Positions 32,802 to 39,534 of a stretch of 39,534 bases of DNA are shown in pieces. Origin of the DNA: Actinomycetes bacterium (GTDB lineage Bacteria; Actinomycetota; Actinomycetes; JAHEKZ01); the NCBI GenBank assembly GCA_027118455.1, contig JAJAYZ010000010.1:1-39534 (forward strand), read 5' to 3'. Below the pieces are notes generated by a model. It saw only the letters and a program-made list of their open reading frames with translations, did no database searches and was not told the DNA's origin. The number at the start of each line of letters is the position of its first letter. Position 1 is the stretch's first letter. The position numbers and the translations under genes are program-made.

Positions 32802-34430
32802 ATGGCCGCAGAACCCAGTGACTCTCCGTCCGGCCAGGCGACCGCGACCCCAGCCGTCGACCTGCACACCACCGCCGGAAAGCTTGCCCAACTGCGACAC
32901 AAGCTCGACGAAGCCGTCCACGCCGGATCAGCGCGCGCGGTCGAGACACAGCACAAACGGGGAAAGCTCACCGCCAGGGAGCGGATCGAGACCCTTCTCG
33001 ACCCAGGCTCGTTCGTCGAGTTCGACGAGCTCGCTCGTCACCGCTCACACAACTTCGGCATGCAGGACAAACGCCCATACGGAGACGGCGTCGTTACCGG
33101 GTACGGCACCGTCGACGGCCGCCAGGTGTTCGTGTTTGCGCAAGACTTCACCGTGTTCGGCGGTTCGCTCGGGGAGGTGTTCGGCGAGAAGATCGTCAAG
33201 GTGATGGACATGGCGCTCGCGACGGGTGCTCCAGTCGTCGGCATCAACGACTCCGGTGGCGCGCGTATCCAGGAGGGCGTCGCCTCGTTGGCTCTTTACG
33301 GTGAGATCTTCTACCGCAATGTTCAGGCGTCCGGCGTGATCCCGCAGATCTCGCTGATCATGGGTCCATGTGCCGGTGGTGCGGTCTACTCGCCCGCGAT
33401 CACCGACTTCATCATCATGGTCGACAAGACGTCGCACATGTTCATCACCGGGCCAGAGGTCATCAAGACCGTGACGGGCGAGGATGTCGAGTTCGAAGAG
33501 CTCGGCGGAGCCAAGTCGCACCAAGCCAAGAGCGGTGTCGCCCACTTCATGGCAGGCAGCGAACAAGAGGCCCTTGAGCTCACCCAGCAGCTTCTCTCAT
33601 TCTTGCCCAGCAACAACCTTGACGAGCCTCCCGCCTTCACCACCGACGTGGCCGATGAGGTCACCGACGACGACTTGGCCCTCGACACGCTGATCCCCGA
33701 CTCGGCCAACCAGCCCTACGACATGCACACGGTCATCGAGGCGATTGTCGACGACGCTGACTTCCTGGAAGTGCAGCCACTCTTCGCGCCGAACATGCTG
33801 ATCGGTTTCGGTCGCGTCGAAGGTCGGTCGCTCGGCGTGGTGGCCAACCAGCCGATGCAGTTTGCGGGAACGCTCGACATCGACGCGTCCGAGAAGGCCG
33901 CCCGCTTCGTGCGTACCTGTGACGCGTTCAACGTCCCGGTTCTTACGTTGGTCGACGTACCTGGCTTCTTGCCGGGTACCGACCAGGAGTGGGGCGGCAT
34001 CATTCGGCGTGGCGCCAAGCTCATCTACGCCTACGCCGAGGCCACGGTGCCGTTGGTCACCGTCATCACCCGCAAGGCGTATGGCGGGGCCTACGACGTC
34101 ATGGGGTCCAAGCACCTCGGCGCCGACATCAACCTCGCCTGGCCGACCGGTCAGATCGCCGTGATGGGAGCGCAAGGGGCCGTCAACATCTTGCATCGCA
34201 AGGAGATCTCGGTAGCGACTGAACGCGGCGACCTCGACGTCACTCGAGTCGAGCTGATTGGTAGTTACGAGGACACCCTGCTCAATCCATACCTCGCCGC
34301 TGAACGCGGCTACATCGACGCGGTGATCGAGCCGTCGGCCACCCGAGTGCAGGTAATGAAGGCGCTTCGCATGCTGCGCACCAAACGAGCAAGCCGACCA
34401 CCAAAGAAGCACGGAAACATCCCGCTGTGA
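32802..34430 (+). CDS. accD5: Acyl-CoA (propionyl-CoA type) carboxylase beta subunit
   Basis: A 542-residue carboxyltransferase subunit that transfers CO2 from carboxybiotin to an acyl-CoA such as propionyl- or acetyl-CoA, giving methylmalonyl- or malonyl-CoA. N-terminal marks are [21 protein letters not shown] and [12 protein letters not shown]; the oxyanion-hole glycines lie in [10 protein letters not shown] and in [31 protein letters not shown] resembles AccD5 of mycobacteria, and the epsilon-maf-alpha order downstream supports this. ATG 32802 has CGGAG 5 nt upstream; GTG 32796 overlaps that site and is rejected. Its stop overlaps the epsilon gene by 4 nt. Confidence 0.94.
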   Translation: MAAEPSDSPSGQATATPAVDLHTTAGKLAQLRHKLDEAVHAGSARAVETQHKRGKLTARERIETLLDPGSFVEFDELARHRSHNFGMQDKRPYGDGVVTGYGTVDGRQVFVFAQDFTVFGGSLGEVFGEKIVKVMDMALATGAPVVGINDSGGARIQEGVASLALYGEIFYRNVQASGVIPQISLIMGPCAGGAVYSPAITDFIIMVDKTSHMFITGPEVIKTVTGEDVEFEELGGAKSHQAKSGVAHFMAGSEQEALELTQQLLSFLPSNNLDEPPAFTTDVADEVTDDDLALDTLIPDSANQPYDMHTVIEAIVDDADFLEVQPLFAPNMLIGFGRVEGRSLGVVANQPMQFAGTLDIDASEKAARFVRTCDAFNVPVLTLVDVPGFLPGTDQEWGGIIRRGAKLIYAYAEATVPLVTVITRKAYGGAYDVMGSKHLGADINLAWPTGQIAVMGAQGAVNILHRKEISVATERGDLDVTRVELIGSYEDTLLNPYLAAERGYIDAVIEPSATRVQVMKALRMLRTKRASRPPKKHGNIPL

Positions 34431-34669
34431 GCAGGTCAGAGCCTGCAGCTGAGACGGTGGGAAACACTCCGCTCCTGCGCGTCGTCTGCGGCAGCCCTGA
34501 GCCTGACGAGCTCGCCGCGCTGCTGGCTGTTCTTGCCGCGCGCAGCTCCAACGGCGGTACCGGAGCGACGTCGAAGAAGCGCTCGCTCTGGGCTGCTCGC
34601 TCGCGGCAGGTGCGAACATCGCTTGGACCCGGCAGCGGCGCCTGGCGGGCGTCGACGCTGCCCCGATGA
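34427..34669 (+). CDS. accE: Acyl-CoA carboxylase epsilon subunit
   Basis: An 80-residue protein of the small actinobacterial epsilon subunit family, which helps assemble the alpha and beta subunits of acyl-CoA carboxylases. The pattern [21 protein letters not shown] in the first half and [11 protein letters not shown] ... [14 protein letters not shown] at the end matches family members, which close with 'AW..S..P'. GTG 34427 overlaps the beta stop (GTGA), and the stop overlaps maf (ATGA), so expression is tightly coupled to the beta subunit. Poor conservation of this family keeps confidence slightly lower, but context is decisive. Confidence 0.88.
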   Translation: MSRSEPAAETVGNTPLLRVVCGSPEPDELAALLAVLAARSSNGGTGATSKKRSLWAARSRQVRTSLGPGSGAWRASTLPR

Positions 34670-35289
34670 GGTTCGTGCTGGCCTCGGCCTCACCGGCCAG
34701 GCTGGGGCTGCTGCAGGCTGCCGGTGTCGAGCCAGAGGTGGTCGTGAGTGGCGTCGACGAGGACACCGTCTCGGGACCGCCAGGCGAGCTCGCCCTGGTG
34801 CTGGCCGAGCACAAGGCCCGTGCGGTCGCCGATCGGCTGGCTCTCACGGACGACAACGCCAGTTCCGGTCCCATCCTGGTGCTCGGCTGTGACTCCGTCC
34901 TTGAGAGACAGGGCGTCGCCTTCGGAAAGCCGGCTGACGCGGCGGACGCCGTTGCCCGCTGGCGAGACATGCGGGGGCAAGAGGGCATCCTGCACACCGG
35001 GCACTGCCTGATCTCGCTGAGCCAGCAGAGCGCTGACCACCGCAGCATCAGCGCCTTGGCGTCGGCAACAGTGCGGTTCGGATCTCCGAGCGACGCCGAG
35101 ATTGAGGCCTACGTGGCCACCGGGGAACCCCTTCGCGTCGCCGGCGGCTTCACGCTGGACCGGCTCGGCGGATGGTTCGTGGACGGGATCGACGGCGATC
35201 CGGGCACCGTCCTCGGGCTCTCCCTGCCGTTGCTCCGGCGTCTACTGGTCGATCTCGGCATCGAGGTCCCCTCCCTCTGGTCCCCATGA
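34666..35289 (+). CDS. maf: Maf-like nucleoside triphosphate pyrophosphatase
   Basis: A 207-residue Maf/Ham1-superfamily protein. It hydrolyses nucleoside triphosphates (dTTP/UTP or modified nucleotides in studied members) to monophosphate and pyrophosphate, and has been linked to septum control. The N-terminal [12 protein letters not shown] is the substrate loop; catalytic Asp is in [16 protein letters not shown] and the segment [26 protein letters not shown] complete the fold. In actinobacteria maf commonly lies between carboxylase epsilon and alpha genes, as here. ATG 34666 overlaps the epsilon stop. Confidence 0.92.
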   Translation: MRFVLASASPARLGLLQAAGVEPEVVVSGVDEDTVSGPPGELALVLAEHKARAVADRLALTDDNASSGPILVLGCDSVLERQGVAFGKPADAADAVARWRDMRGQEGILHTGHCLISLSQQSADHRSISALASATVRFGSPSDAEIEAYVATGEPLRVAGGFTLDRLGGWFVDGIDGDPGTVLGLSLPLLRRLLVDLGIEVPSLWSP

Positions 35290-35302
35290 GGCCAATCGTC
35301 AA

Positions 35303-35308
35303 TAGACT
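35303..35308 (+). promoter_or_regulatory. Candidate -10 box (TAGACT) for the carboxylase alpha gene
   Basis: TAGACT fits TAnnnT in the 82-bp gap between maf and the alpha subunit gene. It would give a leader of about 55 nt including the GGAG at 35363-35366. No clear -35 box is seen. Confidence 0.3.
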
Positions 35309-35371
35309 GCGCCGGAACCGGGCCCGATCCCCCGTCGGTGCGCCGCTGCAGAGCCCTCACGTGGAGTCGAT

Positions 35372-37132
35372 GTGCGCAAGGTCCTGATCGCCAACCGTGG
35401 CGAGATTGCTGTTCGGGTGGCGCGTGCCTGTCGAGATGCCGGCCTCACCTCGGTGGCGGTCTACGCCGACTCGGACCGCGACGCTCCCCACGTGCGGGCC
35501 GCTGATGAGGCGTACGCCCTCGACGGTGACACGCCGGCCGCGAGCTATCTCGACATGGGCAAGGTGCTCAGGGTCGCCGCACGCGCTGGCGCGGACGCCG
35601 TCCACCCCGGGTACGGATTCCTGTCTGAGAACGCCGACTTCGCACAGGCCGTCATGGACGCCGGGCTCACCTGGATTGGACCACCCCCCGCCGCTATCCG
35701 GGCGCTCGGCGACAAAGTGCAGGCGCGGCACATCGCTCAAGCAGTGGACGCCCCACAGGTGGCCGGGACGGCCAGCCCGGTCTCCGGTTCCGACGAGGTC
35801 GTCGCCTTCGCCAACGAGAACGGTCTGCCCGTCGCGATCAAAGCCGCCTTCGGTGGCGGCGGCCGAGGTCTCAAGGTCGCGCAAACAATCGAAGAGATCC
35901 CCGAGCTCTACGACTCAGCCGTTCGCGAAGCAGTGGCTGCGTTCGGTCGGGGCGAGTGCTTCGTCGAGCGCTATCTCGACCGGCCCAGGCACGTCGAGAC
36001 CCAGTGCCTGGCCGACCAGCACGGCAACGTCGTTGTCGTGTCCACCCGCGACTGCTCGCTCCAGCGCCGCCACCAGAAACTGGTCGAGGAGGCTCCTGCA
36101 CCGTTCCTCTCCCCCGAGCAGAACGCCCAGATCTACCGAGCGTCGAAAGCCATCCTGCTCAAAGCCGGCTACGTCGGCGCAGGCACGTGCGAGTTTCTCG
36201 TCGGCCAGGACGGCACCATCTCCTTCCTCGAGGTCAACACTCGCCTGCAGGTCGAGCACCCGGTCACCGAAGAAGTCACCGGCATCGATCTCGTCCGCGA
36301 GATGTTCCGCATCGCCGACGGCGAGGAGCTCGGCTATGACGACCCGGCCATCCGCGGTCACTCGTTCGAGTTCCGGATCAACGGCGAAGATCCCGGGCGC
36401 GGCTTTCTCCCAGCGCCAGGGCCGGTCACCGTGTGGAAACCGCCGGCGGGACCAGGGGTTCGGGTCGACGCCGGTGTTGAGCAAGGATCGGTCATCGGGC
36501 AGAGCTTCGACTCGCTGCTCGCCAAGCTCATCGTGACTGGCGCCACCCGGCAACAGGCGGTTGAACGCTCGCGACGCGCACTGGCCGAGTTCGAGGTCGA
36601 CGGTATGGCAACGGCACTGCCCTTCCACCGTGCCGTGATGGACGACCGGGCCTTTGCCCCTGACGACCCCGAGCAGCCGTTCGCCGTCCACACCCGCTGG
36701 ATCGAGACCGAGTTCGAGAACATGATCGAGCCCTTCACTGGCGGTGGAGAGGCACCCGAGAACGGCGAGCGCGAGACGGTCATCGTCGAGGTAGGAGGAA
36801 AGCGGCTCGAGGTGACGCTGCCGGCCGGTATCAGCATCGGGAACAGCTCCCCTACAACGACGGGCAAAGCAGCTCCACGACGCTCAACCAAACGCGGTGG
36901 TGGCGCAGCCGCGTCCGGTGCTGACCTGGCCAGCCCGATGCAAGGAACGATCGTGAAGATCGCCGTCGAAGAGGGCCAGCAGGTCGCGGCAGGTGAGCTC
37001 GTCGTCGTCCTCGAGGCGATGAAGATGGAGCAGCCCCTCAATGCGCACAAGGCCGGGACGATCACCGGGTTGGCCGCCGAGATCGGGCAGACGCTGGCTG
37101 CGGGCGCCACGATATGCACGATTGCCGACTAG
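35372..37132 (+). CDS. accA3: Acetyl-/propionyl-CoA carboxylase alpha subunit (biotin carboxylase + BCCP)
   Basis: A 586-residue biotin-dependent subunit. The biotin carboxylase part (1-445) starts [15 protein letters not shown]; it has [10 protein letters not shown], the ATP loop [24 protein letters not shown] and [17 protein letters not shown]-like linker follows, then the biotinyl domain (about 515-586) with E-A-M-K-M, the biotinylated residue being K551. It carboxylates biotin with ATP and bicarbonate and passes CO2 to the beta subunit encoded upstream. GTG 35372 has GGAG 5 nt upstream. Convergent with the channel gene, 28 bp apart. Confidence 0.95.
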   Translation: MRKVLIANRGEIAVRVARACRDAGLTSVAVYADSDRDAPHVRAADEAYALDGDTPAASYLDMGKVLRVAARAGADAVHPGYGFLSENADFAQAVMDAGLTWIGPPPAAIRALGDKVQARHIAQAVDAPQVAGTASPVSGSDEVVAFANENGLPVAIKAAFGGGGRGLKVAQTIEEIPELYDSAVREAVAAFGRGECFVERYLDRPRHVETQCLADQHGNVVVVSTRDCSLQRRHQKLVEEAPAPFLSPEQNAQIYRASKAILLKAGYVGAGTCEFLVGQDGTISFLEVNTRLQVEHPVTEEVTGIDLVREMFRIADGEELGYDDPAIRGHSFEFRINGEDPGRGFLPAPGPVTVWKPPAGPGVRVDAGVEQGSVIGQSFDSLLAKLIVTGATRQQAVERSRRALAEFEVDGMATALPFHRAVMDDRAFAPDDPEQPFAVHTRWIETEFENMIEPFTGGGEAPENGERETVIVEVGGKRLEVTLPAGISIGNSSPTTTGKAAPRRSTKRGGGAAASGADLASPMQGTIVKIAVEEGQQVAAGELVVVLEAMKMEQPLNAHKAGTITGLAAEIGQTLAAGATICTIAD

Positions 37133-37160
37133 GCTGTAAGCCCGGACGGGGGCGAACTGT

Positions 37161-37619
37161 CTAGCCCGACGCGTCCTCGGCGCCGCTGGGCGACTCCACC
37201 GACTGCGGCACCTTGGCGATCTGGTTCTCGATAGCCGCAAGTCGCGCATCGAGGCGGGCAAGTGTCTCGAGTGTGGCCTCCGCAAGTTCTTCACTACGCA
37301 CATCTCGCGGCTTCTCTTCCTGTTCCACGAACAGCGATGCAAGGGCCGCACTCACCATTGCGAGCAGGACGAACCCCAGAATCATCAGCATTACCGAGAG
37401 GACCGCTCCGGCACCAGTTCGGGGCGTTGCGCCGATGAATCCGACCGTCGTGATCAAACTGATCGACCACCAGATGCCACGCCAGAACGACGTCACTGTG
37501 TCGGTCTCCAGAGCAGTCGCCGCTCCCGCGGTGCAGGCAACAGTGACAACCCCCGCGAGTACTGCCGGAAGCACCCACGAGCGTCGAGGAAGGAATCGTG
37601 CACGAGCCTGCCTTGGCAT
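37161..37619 (-). CDS. Two-helix potassium-channel-like protein with altered selectivity filter
   Basis: A 152-residue membrane protein shaped like a small Ion_trans_2 channel subunit: helix 1 (14-36), pore helix and loop (45-66, S-F-W-R-G-I-W-W-S-I-S-L-I-T-T-V-G-F), helix 2 (68-97) and a charged, probably coiled-coil tail (100-140, E-E-L-A-E-A-T-L-E-T-L-A-R-L-D). The filter reads T58-V59-G60-F61-I62-G63 where potassium channels have TVGYGD, so the second glycine of GYG is Ile and the Asp is Gly. Ion selectivity is therefore uncertain. ATG 37619 is chosen because TACAGT ends 6 nt upstream; the longer frame would read through the divergent GNAT start. Confidence 0.75.
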   Translation of the reverse strand: MPRQARARFLPRRSWVLPAVLAGVVTVACTAGAATALETDTVTSFWRGIWWSISLITTVGFIGATPRTGAGAVLSVMLMILGFVLLAMVSAALASLFVEQEEKPRDVRSEELAEATLETLARLDARLAAIENQIAKVPQSVESPSGAEDASG

Positions 37620-37625
37620 TCTTCG

Positions 37626-37631
37626 ACTGTA
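37626..37631 (-). promoter_or_regulatory. -10 box (TACAGT) for leaderless channel gene
   Basis: TACAGT on the minus strand, then CGAAGA and ATG 37619. It fits TAnnnT with the 6-nt spacing found at other leaderless starts in this window. Confidence 0.45.
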
Positions 37632-37688
37632 CTCGCCGGCCAAGCCAACGAGGCCTGTCCGCCCCTCACATCTACCTGAGAAGCGCCA

Positions 37689-38183
37689 GTGGAACTTGAA
37701 GACCGCTACTTCCAGCATGACGTCTTCATGGCTGAAGTGGCAGTTCGACCGGCAGCGGTGAACGACCTCCCGGCCCTTGAGGCAGCTGACGACTTGTTGA
37801 TCGACGGATCGGAACGATGGTCTGAGCTCCAGCACCTGCTGATGCGGGGTTGGGGGCTACTGGCCGAGGACCTCGGGGATGACCCGCCGTCGGTGATTGG
37901 TTACGTGGCAGTGGTGCCGCGCCAGTTCTTCGGACGTGACTTCATCACCTTGCTCGTTGTCGCAGACACGTGGCGCAGGCGCGGGGTCGGAACGCAACTG
38001 CTGAACGCTGCAACCAAGCAAGCAGCGACCGACGTGGTGTTCACCTCCACCAACGCGTCCAATCTCAAGATGCGAGCCCTGCTTAGGCGCGAGGACTGGT
38101 TGATCAGCGGAACGCTCGACGGTCTCGATGATGGCGACCCCGAGGTTGTCTACTTCCGTCGGGCCCAGCGGCGGCGGGCATGA
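37689..38183 (+). CDS. GNAT family N-acetyltransferase
   Basis: A 164-residue acetyltransferase with a single GNAT fold. V-A-V-R-P-A-A-V-N-D-L-P-A-L-E opens strand 1 and helix 1; V-I-G-Y-V-A-V-V-P and F-I-T-L-L-V-V are the central strands; the acetyl-CoA loop is R-R-R-G-V-G-T-Q-L-L (about 97-106), followed by V-V-F-T-S-T-N-A-S-N and a closing V-V-Y-F-R-R. The substrate is unknown. GTG 37689 has a weak GAGAAG upstream; ATG 37728, just before the GNAT strand, is an alternative that would remove 13 residues. It is divergent from the channel gene and convergent with the amine oxidase gene. Confidence 0.8.
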   Translation: MELEDRYFQHDVFMAEVAVRPAAVNDLPALEAADDLLIDGSERWSELQHLLMRGWGLLAEDLGDDPPSVIGYVAVVPRQFFGRDFITLLVVADTWRRRGVGTQLLNAATKQAATDVVFTSTNASNLKMRALLRREDWLISGTLDGLDDGDPEVVYFRRAQRRRA

Positions 38184-38234
38184 CCTACGGTGTTTGTCCA
38201 TTCGGTGGCGACATAGATTCGGAGAACGTGGATC

Positions 38235-38255
38235 GCAAAGTCCACCCCGCTTTGC
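38235..38255. terminator. Weak hairpin between convergent GNAT and amine oxidase genes
   Basis: GCAAAG and CTTTGC pair around a 9-nt loop in the 109-bp gap where two genes end facing each other. The stem is only 6 bp and no U-tract follows, so a terminator role is tentative. Nothing else is seen in the gap. Confidence 0.2.
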
Positions 38256-38292
38256 CTCCCAGCGAAGTGACAAAGTGCTCGTACTTTCGCCA

Positions 38293-39528
38293 CTAGGGCC
38301 CGGCTACTACCTCGTCGGCCGCGCGCACGCCCGACCGCAGGGCGCCTTCCATCAGACCGGCCCAGTCACCCGCTGTGTGCTCGCCCGCAAAGCGCAGCGC
38401 ACCAACGGGCCGCTGAAGAACCTCGTCGTCTTCTGGCCGCCAGTCGATGGTAACCGCGGAGTACGCCTCGCGCGAGAACGGCTCGTCCGCCCACGTCGTC
38501 ACCACAGCGCGTCCAACATCGAGTGGGAGATCGCTGCGCAACGACGCCACCCGTTCGGCCCAGGTGCGGGGACCAGCCTCGACCTGAAGCGCGTCCAGAG
38601 CCGGGCCAGACCCGGAGAAGCAGTGCAGCAACGGCTGCACTGACCCGCTCAGATCAGTCGCCGTCCACGTCCAGAACCGCTTAGGCACGCTCTGCACCGC
38701 CGACCACGGAACGTCCGCCGAGCCGGGGAGGAACGGAACATGCAGCTTGGCTGCCTGCCCCACTCCGGCGCGTGACCAGGCCTCGGACTTCCACTGTGGA
38801 AGCGGCGGGTCGAAAGAGATTTCTCGCGTCACAGCCATCGGGGTCGCCACAACTGCTGCTTCCGCATCGAGTTCACCACCTTCGGTGAACACTCGCACCG
38901 TGTGCTCGCTCCACTCGATGCGGTGGACGACCTCACCGAACCGCAGGGCGTCTCCGAGCCTGTCAGCAAGCTCGAGCGCGACCCTCTGGTTGCCGCCAGC
39001 GACTCGGAACGACGGTTTCGGTTCAAAGGCGACCGTCACGTCGGCCGCTGCCGCTGCCCCGAGCCGCTCGGCCGGACACGCATTGGTTACCTCAATGCGG
39101 GAGCGAAAGGCTTCAAGCGCATCCGGATCGATCTGCGACGCCATCTCATCCAGGACCTTCGACAGTGCCGTTCCTGGTGCCGCCATCGACGCCGCCTTGG
39201 CGATGACCGCAGCAGCAGCTGCGACGTCGTCATGAGTAGCGTGCACCCCGCACAGTTCACGGACGTAGTACGACATGCCCATCGGCGCCAGCGAAAGACG
39301 ACACTCGTCCATCACCGAACGCATCACGTCGTAGCCATCCAGGACGAACTCCGCGCCGCGCTCGATGATCGTCCGGGGGTCACCCGGGACCAGTTCCTCT
39401 GACCAAACGCGACCGCCGACGCGGTCGCGTGCCGCCAGCACCCCGACGTCGTGTCCGGCGTGGCGCATTCGCCCTGCCGCCCTCAACCCCGCCAAGCCCC
39501 CCCCCCCGCCCCCGCCCCCCCCGCCCAA
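38293..39528 (-). CDS. Flavin monoamine oxidase / NAD(P)-binding amine oxidoreductase (5' end corrupted)
   Basis: About 400 residues of an FAD-dependent amine oxidase family protein. Recognisable parts are L-A-G-L-R-A-A near the N-terminus, A-R-D-R-V-G-G-R-V-W-S, F-R-V-A-G-G-N-Q-R-V-A-L-E-L-A-D-R-L, A-A-V-V-A-T-P-M, and the C-terminal FAD segment L-R-F-A-G-E-H-T-A-G-D-W-A-G-L-M-E-G-A-L-R-S-G. The first residues, which should read like V-x-G-A-G-L-A-G-L, are a poly-Gly run caused by a poly-C stretch at the window end, and the ribose-binding Glu of 'VLEARD' is Ala (VLAARD). Both look like sequence error, so the true start is missing. The substrate amine is unknown. Confidence 0.8.
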   Translation of the reverse strand: MGGGGGGGGGGLAGLRAAGRMRHAGHDVGVLAARDRVGGRVWSEELVPGDPRTIIERGAEFVLDGYDVMRSVMDECRLSLAPMGMSYYVRELCGVHATHDDVAAAAAVIAKAASMAAPGTALSKVLDEMASQIDPDALEAFRSRIEVTNACPAERLGAAAAADVTVAFEPKPSFRVAGGNQRVALELADRLGDALRFGEVVHRIEWSEHTVRVFTEGGELDAEAAVVATPMAVTREISFDPPLPQWKSEAWSRAGVGQAAKLHVPFLPGSADVPWSAVQSVPKRFWTWTATDLSGSVQPLLHCFSGSGPALDALQVEAGPRTWAERVASLRSDLPLDVGRAVVTTWADEPFSREAYSAVTIDWRPEDDEVLQRPVGALRFAGEHTAGDWAGLMEGALRSGVRAADEVVAGP

Positions 39529-39534
39529 TCCCCC
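39497..39534. other. Poly-C low-complexity contig end (probable sequencing artefact)
   Basis: The last 38 bases are almost only C, with an 11-base run from 39497 and a few G, A and T. Read from the other strand this is poly-G. It replaces conserved codons of an otherwise normal gene, so it is more likely read-end or assembly noise than genomic sequence. Confidence 0.7.

Noticed and set aside
33597-35048. A 483-codon antisense frame across the carboxylase beta, epsilon and maf genes
   Set aside because: Translation is Ser/Arg-rich without domain signs, while the plus strand holds three well-recognised, overlapping genes.
37161-37835. A longer channel protein starting at 37835
   Set aside because: The extra 72 residues show no membrane or channel features and overlap the divergent GNAT gene; ATG 37619 has a leaderless promoter.
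38184-38292. A tRNA-like set of small hairpins between the GNAT and amine oxidase genes
   Set aside because: The stems are 5-6 bp, overlap one another and give no cloverleaf, anticodon arm or T-arm consensus.

Overview
The window is a high-GC, densely packed bacterial chromosome segment, almost certainly from an actinomycete (Actinomycetota). The evidence is GTG/ATG starts with TAnnnT boxes 6-7 nt upstream, LytR-CpsA-Psr (LCP) proteins with LytR_C tails, a TIGR03089-type protein, an NrtR-controlled nadABC operon, and the block birA / acyl-CoA carboxylase beta / epsilon / maf / carboxylase alpha. From memory, the order manC-like, LCP, TIGR03089, purE, purK, gtrA, PH-domain gene, birA, accD5, accE5, maf, accA3 echoes the Mycobacterium tuberculosis Rv3264c-Rv3285 region. 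A DUF222/HNH gene end and a DUF5941-like gene would suit Nocardioidaceae or relatives, but placement below phylum is inference. The window looks like a complete contig: it starts inside a gene of a multicopy family and ends in a poly-C run that destroys the FAD motif of the last gene.

Layout. 1-2.2 kb: HNH fragment, methyltransferase, AlkA-type glycosylase. 2.2-16.1 kb: an envelope region with a mannose-1-phosphate guanylyltransferase-like enzyme, a SpoIID/LytB protein and a PGRP/amidase that share a C-terminal three-repeat module, a TIGR03089 protein, two LCP ligases, and between the LCPs a Wzm/Wzt-type ABC exporter plus a CDP-alcohol phosphatidyltransferase gene carrying two frameshifts and a stop. 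16.1-17.4 kb: acyl-CoA thioesterase and a frameshifted YwiC-like membrane protein gene. 17.4-24.1 kb: a leftward, fully overlapping nadA-nadB-nadC-purK-purE operon facing a rightward nrtR-gtrA pair across a palindromic NrtR operator. 24.0-26.5 kb: a two-component system and a PH-domain membrane protein. 26.6-32.7 kb: birA and three tandem paralogous GAF-GGDEF diguanylate cyclases with an extra conserved C-terminal domain. 32.8-37.1 kb: acyl-CoA carboxylase beta and epsilon, maf, and biotinylated alpha subunit. 37.2-39.5 kb: a small cation channel with an unusual selectivity filter, a GNAT acetyltransferase and a truncated flavin amine oxidase.

How they work together. The LCP, ABC-exporter, guanylyltransferase, amidase and SpoIID genes point to assembly and remodelling of a wall-linked glycopolymer. 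NrtR probably represses de novo NAD synthesis when NAD or ADP-ribose is plentiful; because purK and purE overlap the nad genes without a gap, a purine step should respond to the same signal. BirA would biotinylate the AccA3-type subunit, which with the beta and epsilon subunits makes acyl-malonyl precursors. The three cyclases lack the usual I-site and could respond to different signals through divergent GAF domains. I found no CRISPR array, rRNA, tRNA, insertion sequence or prophage.
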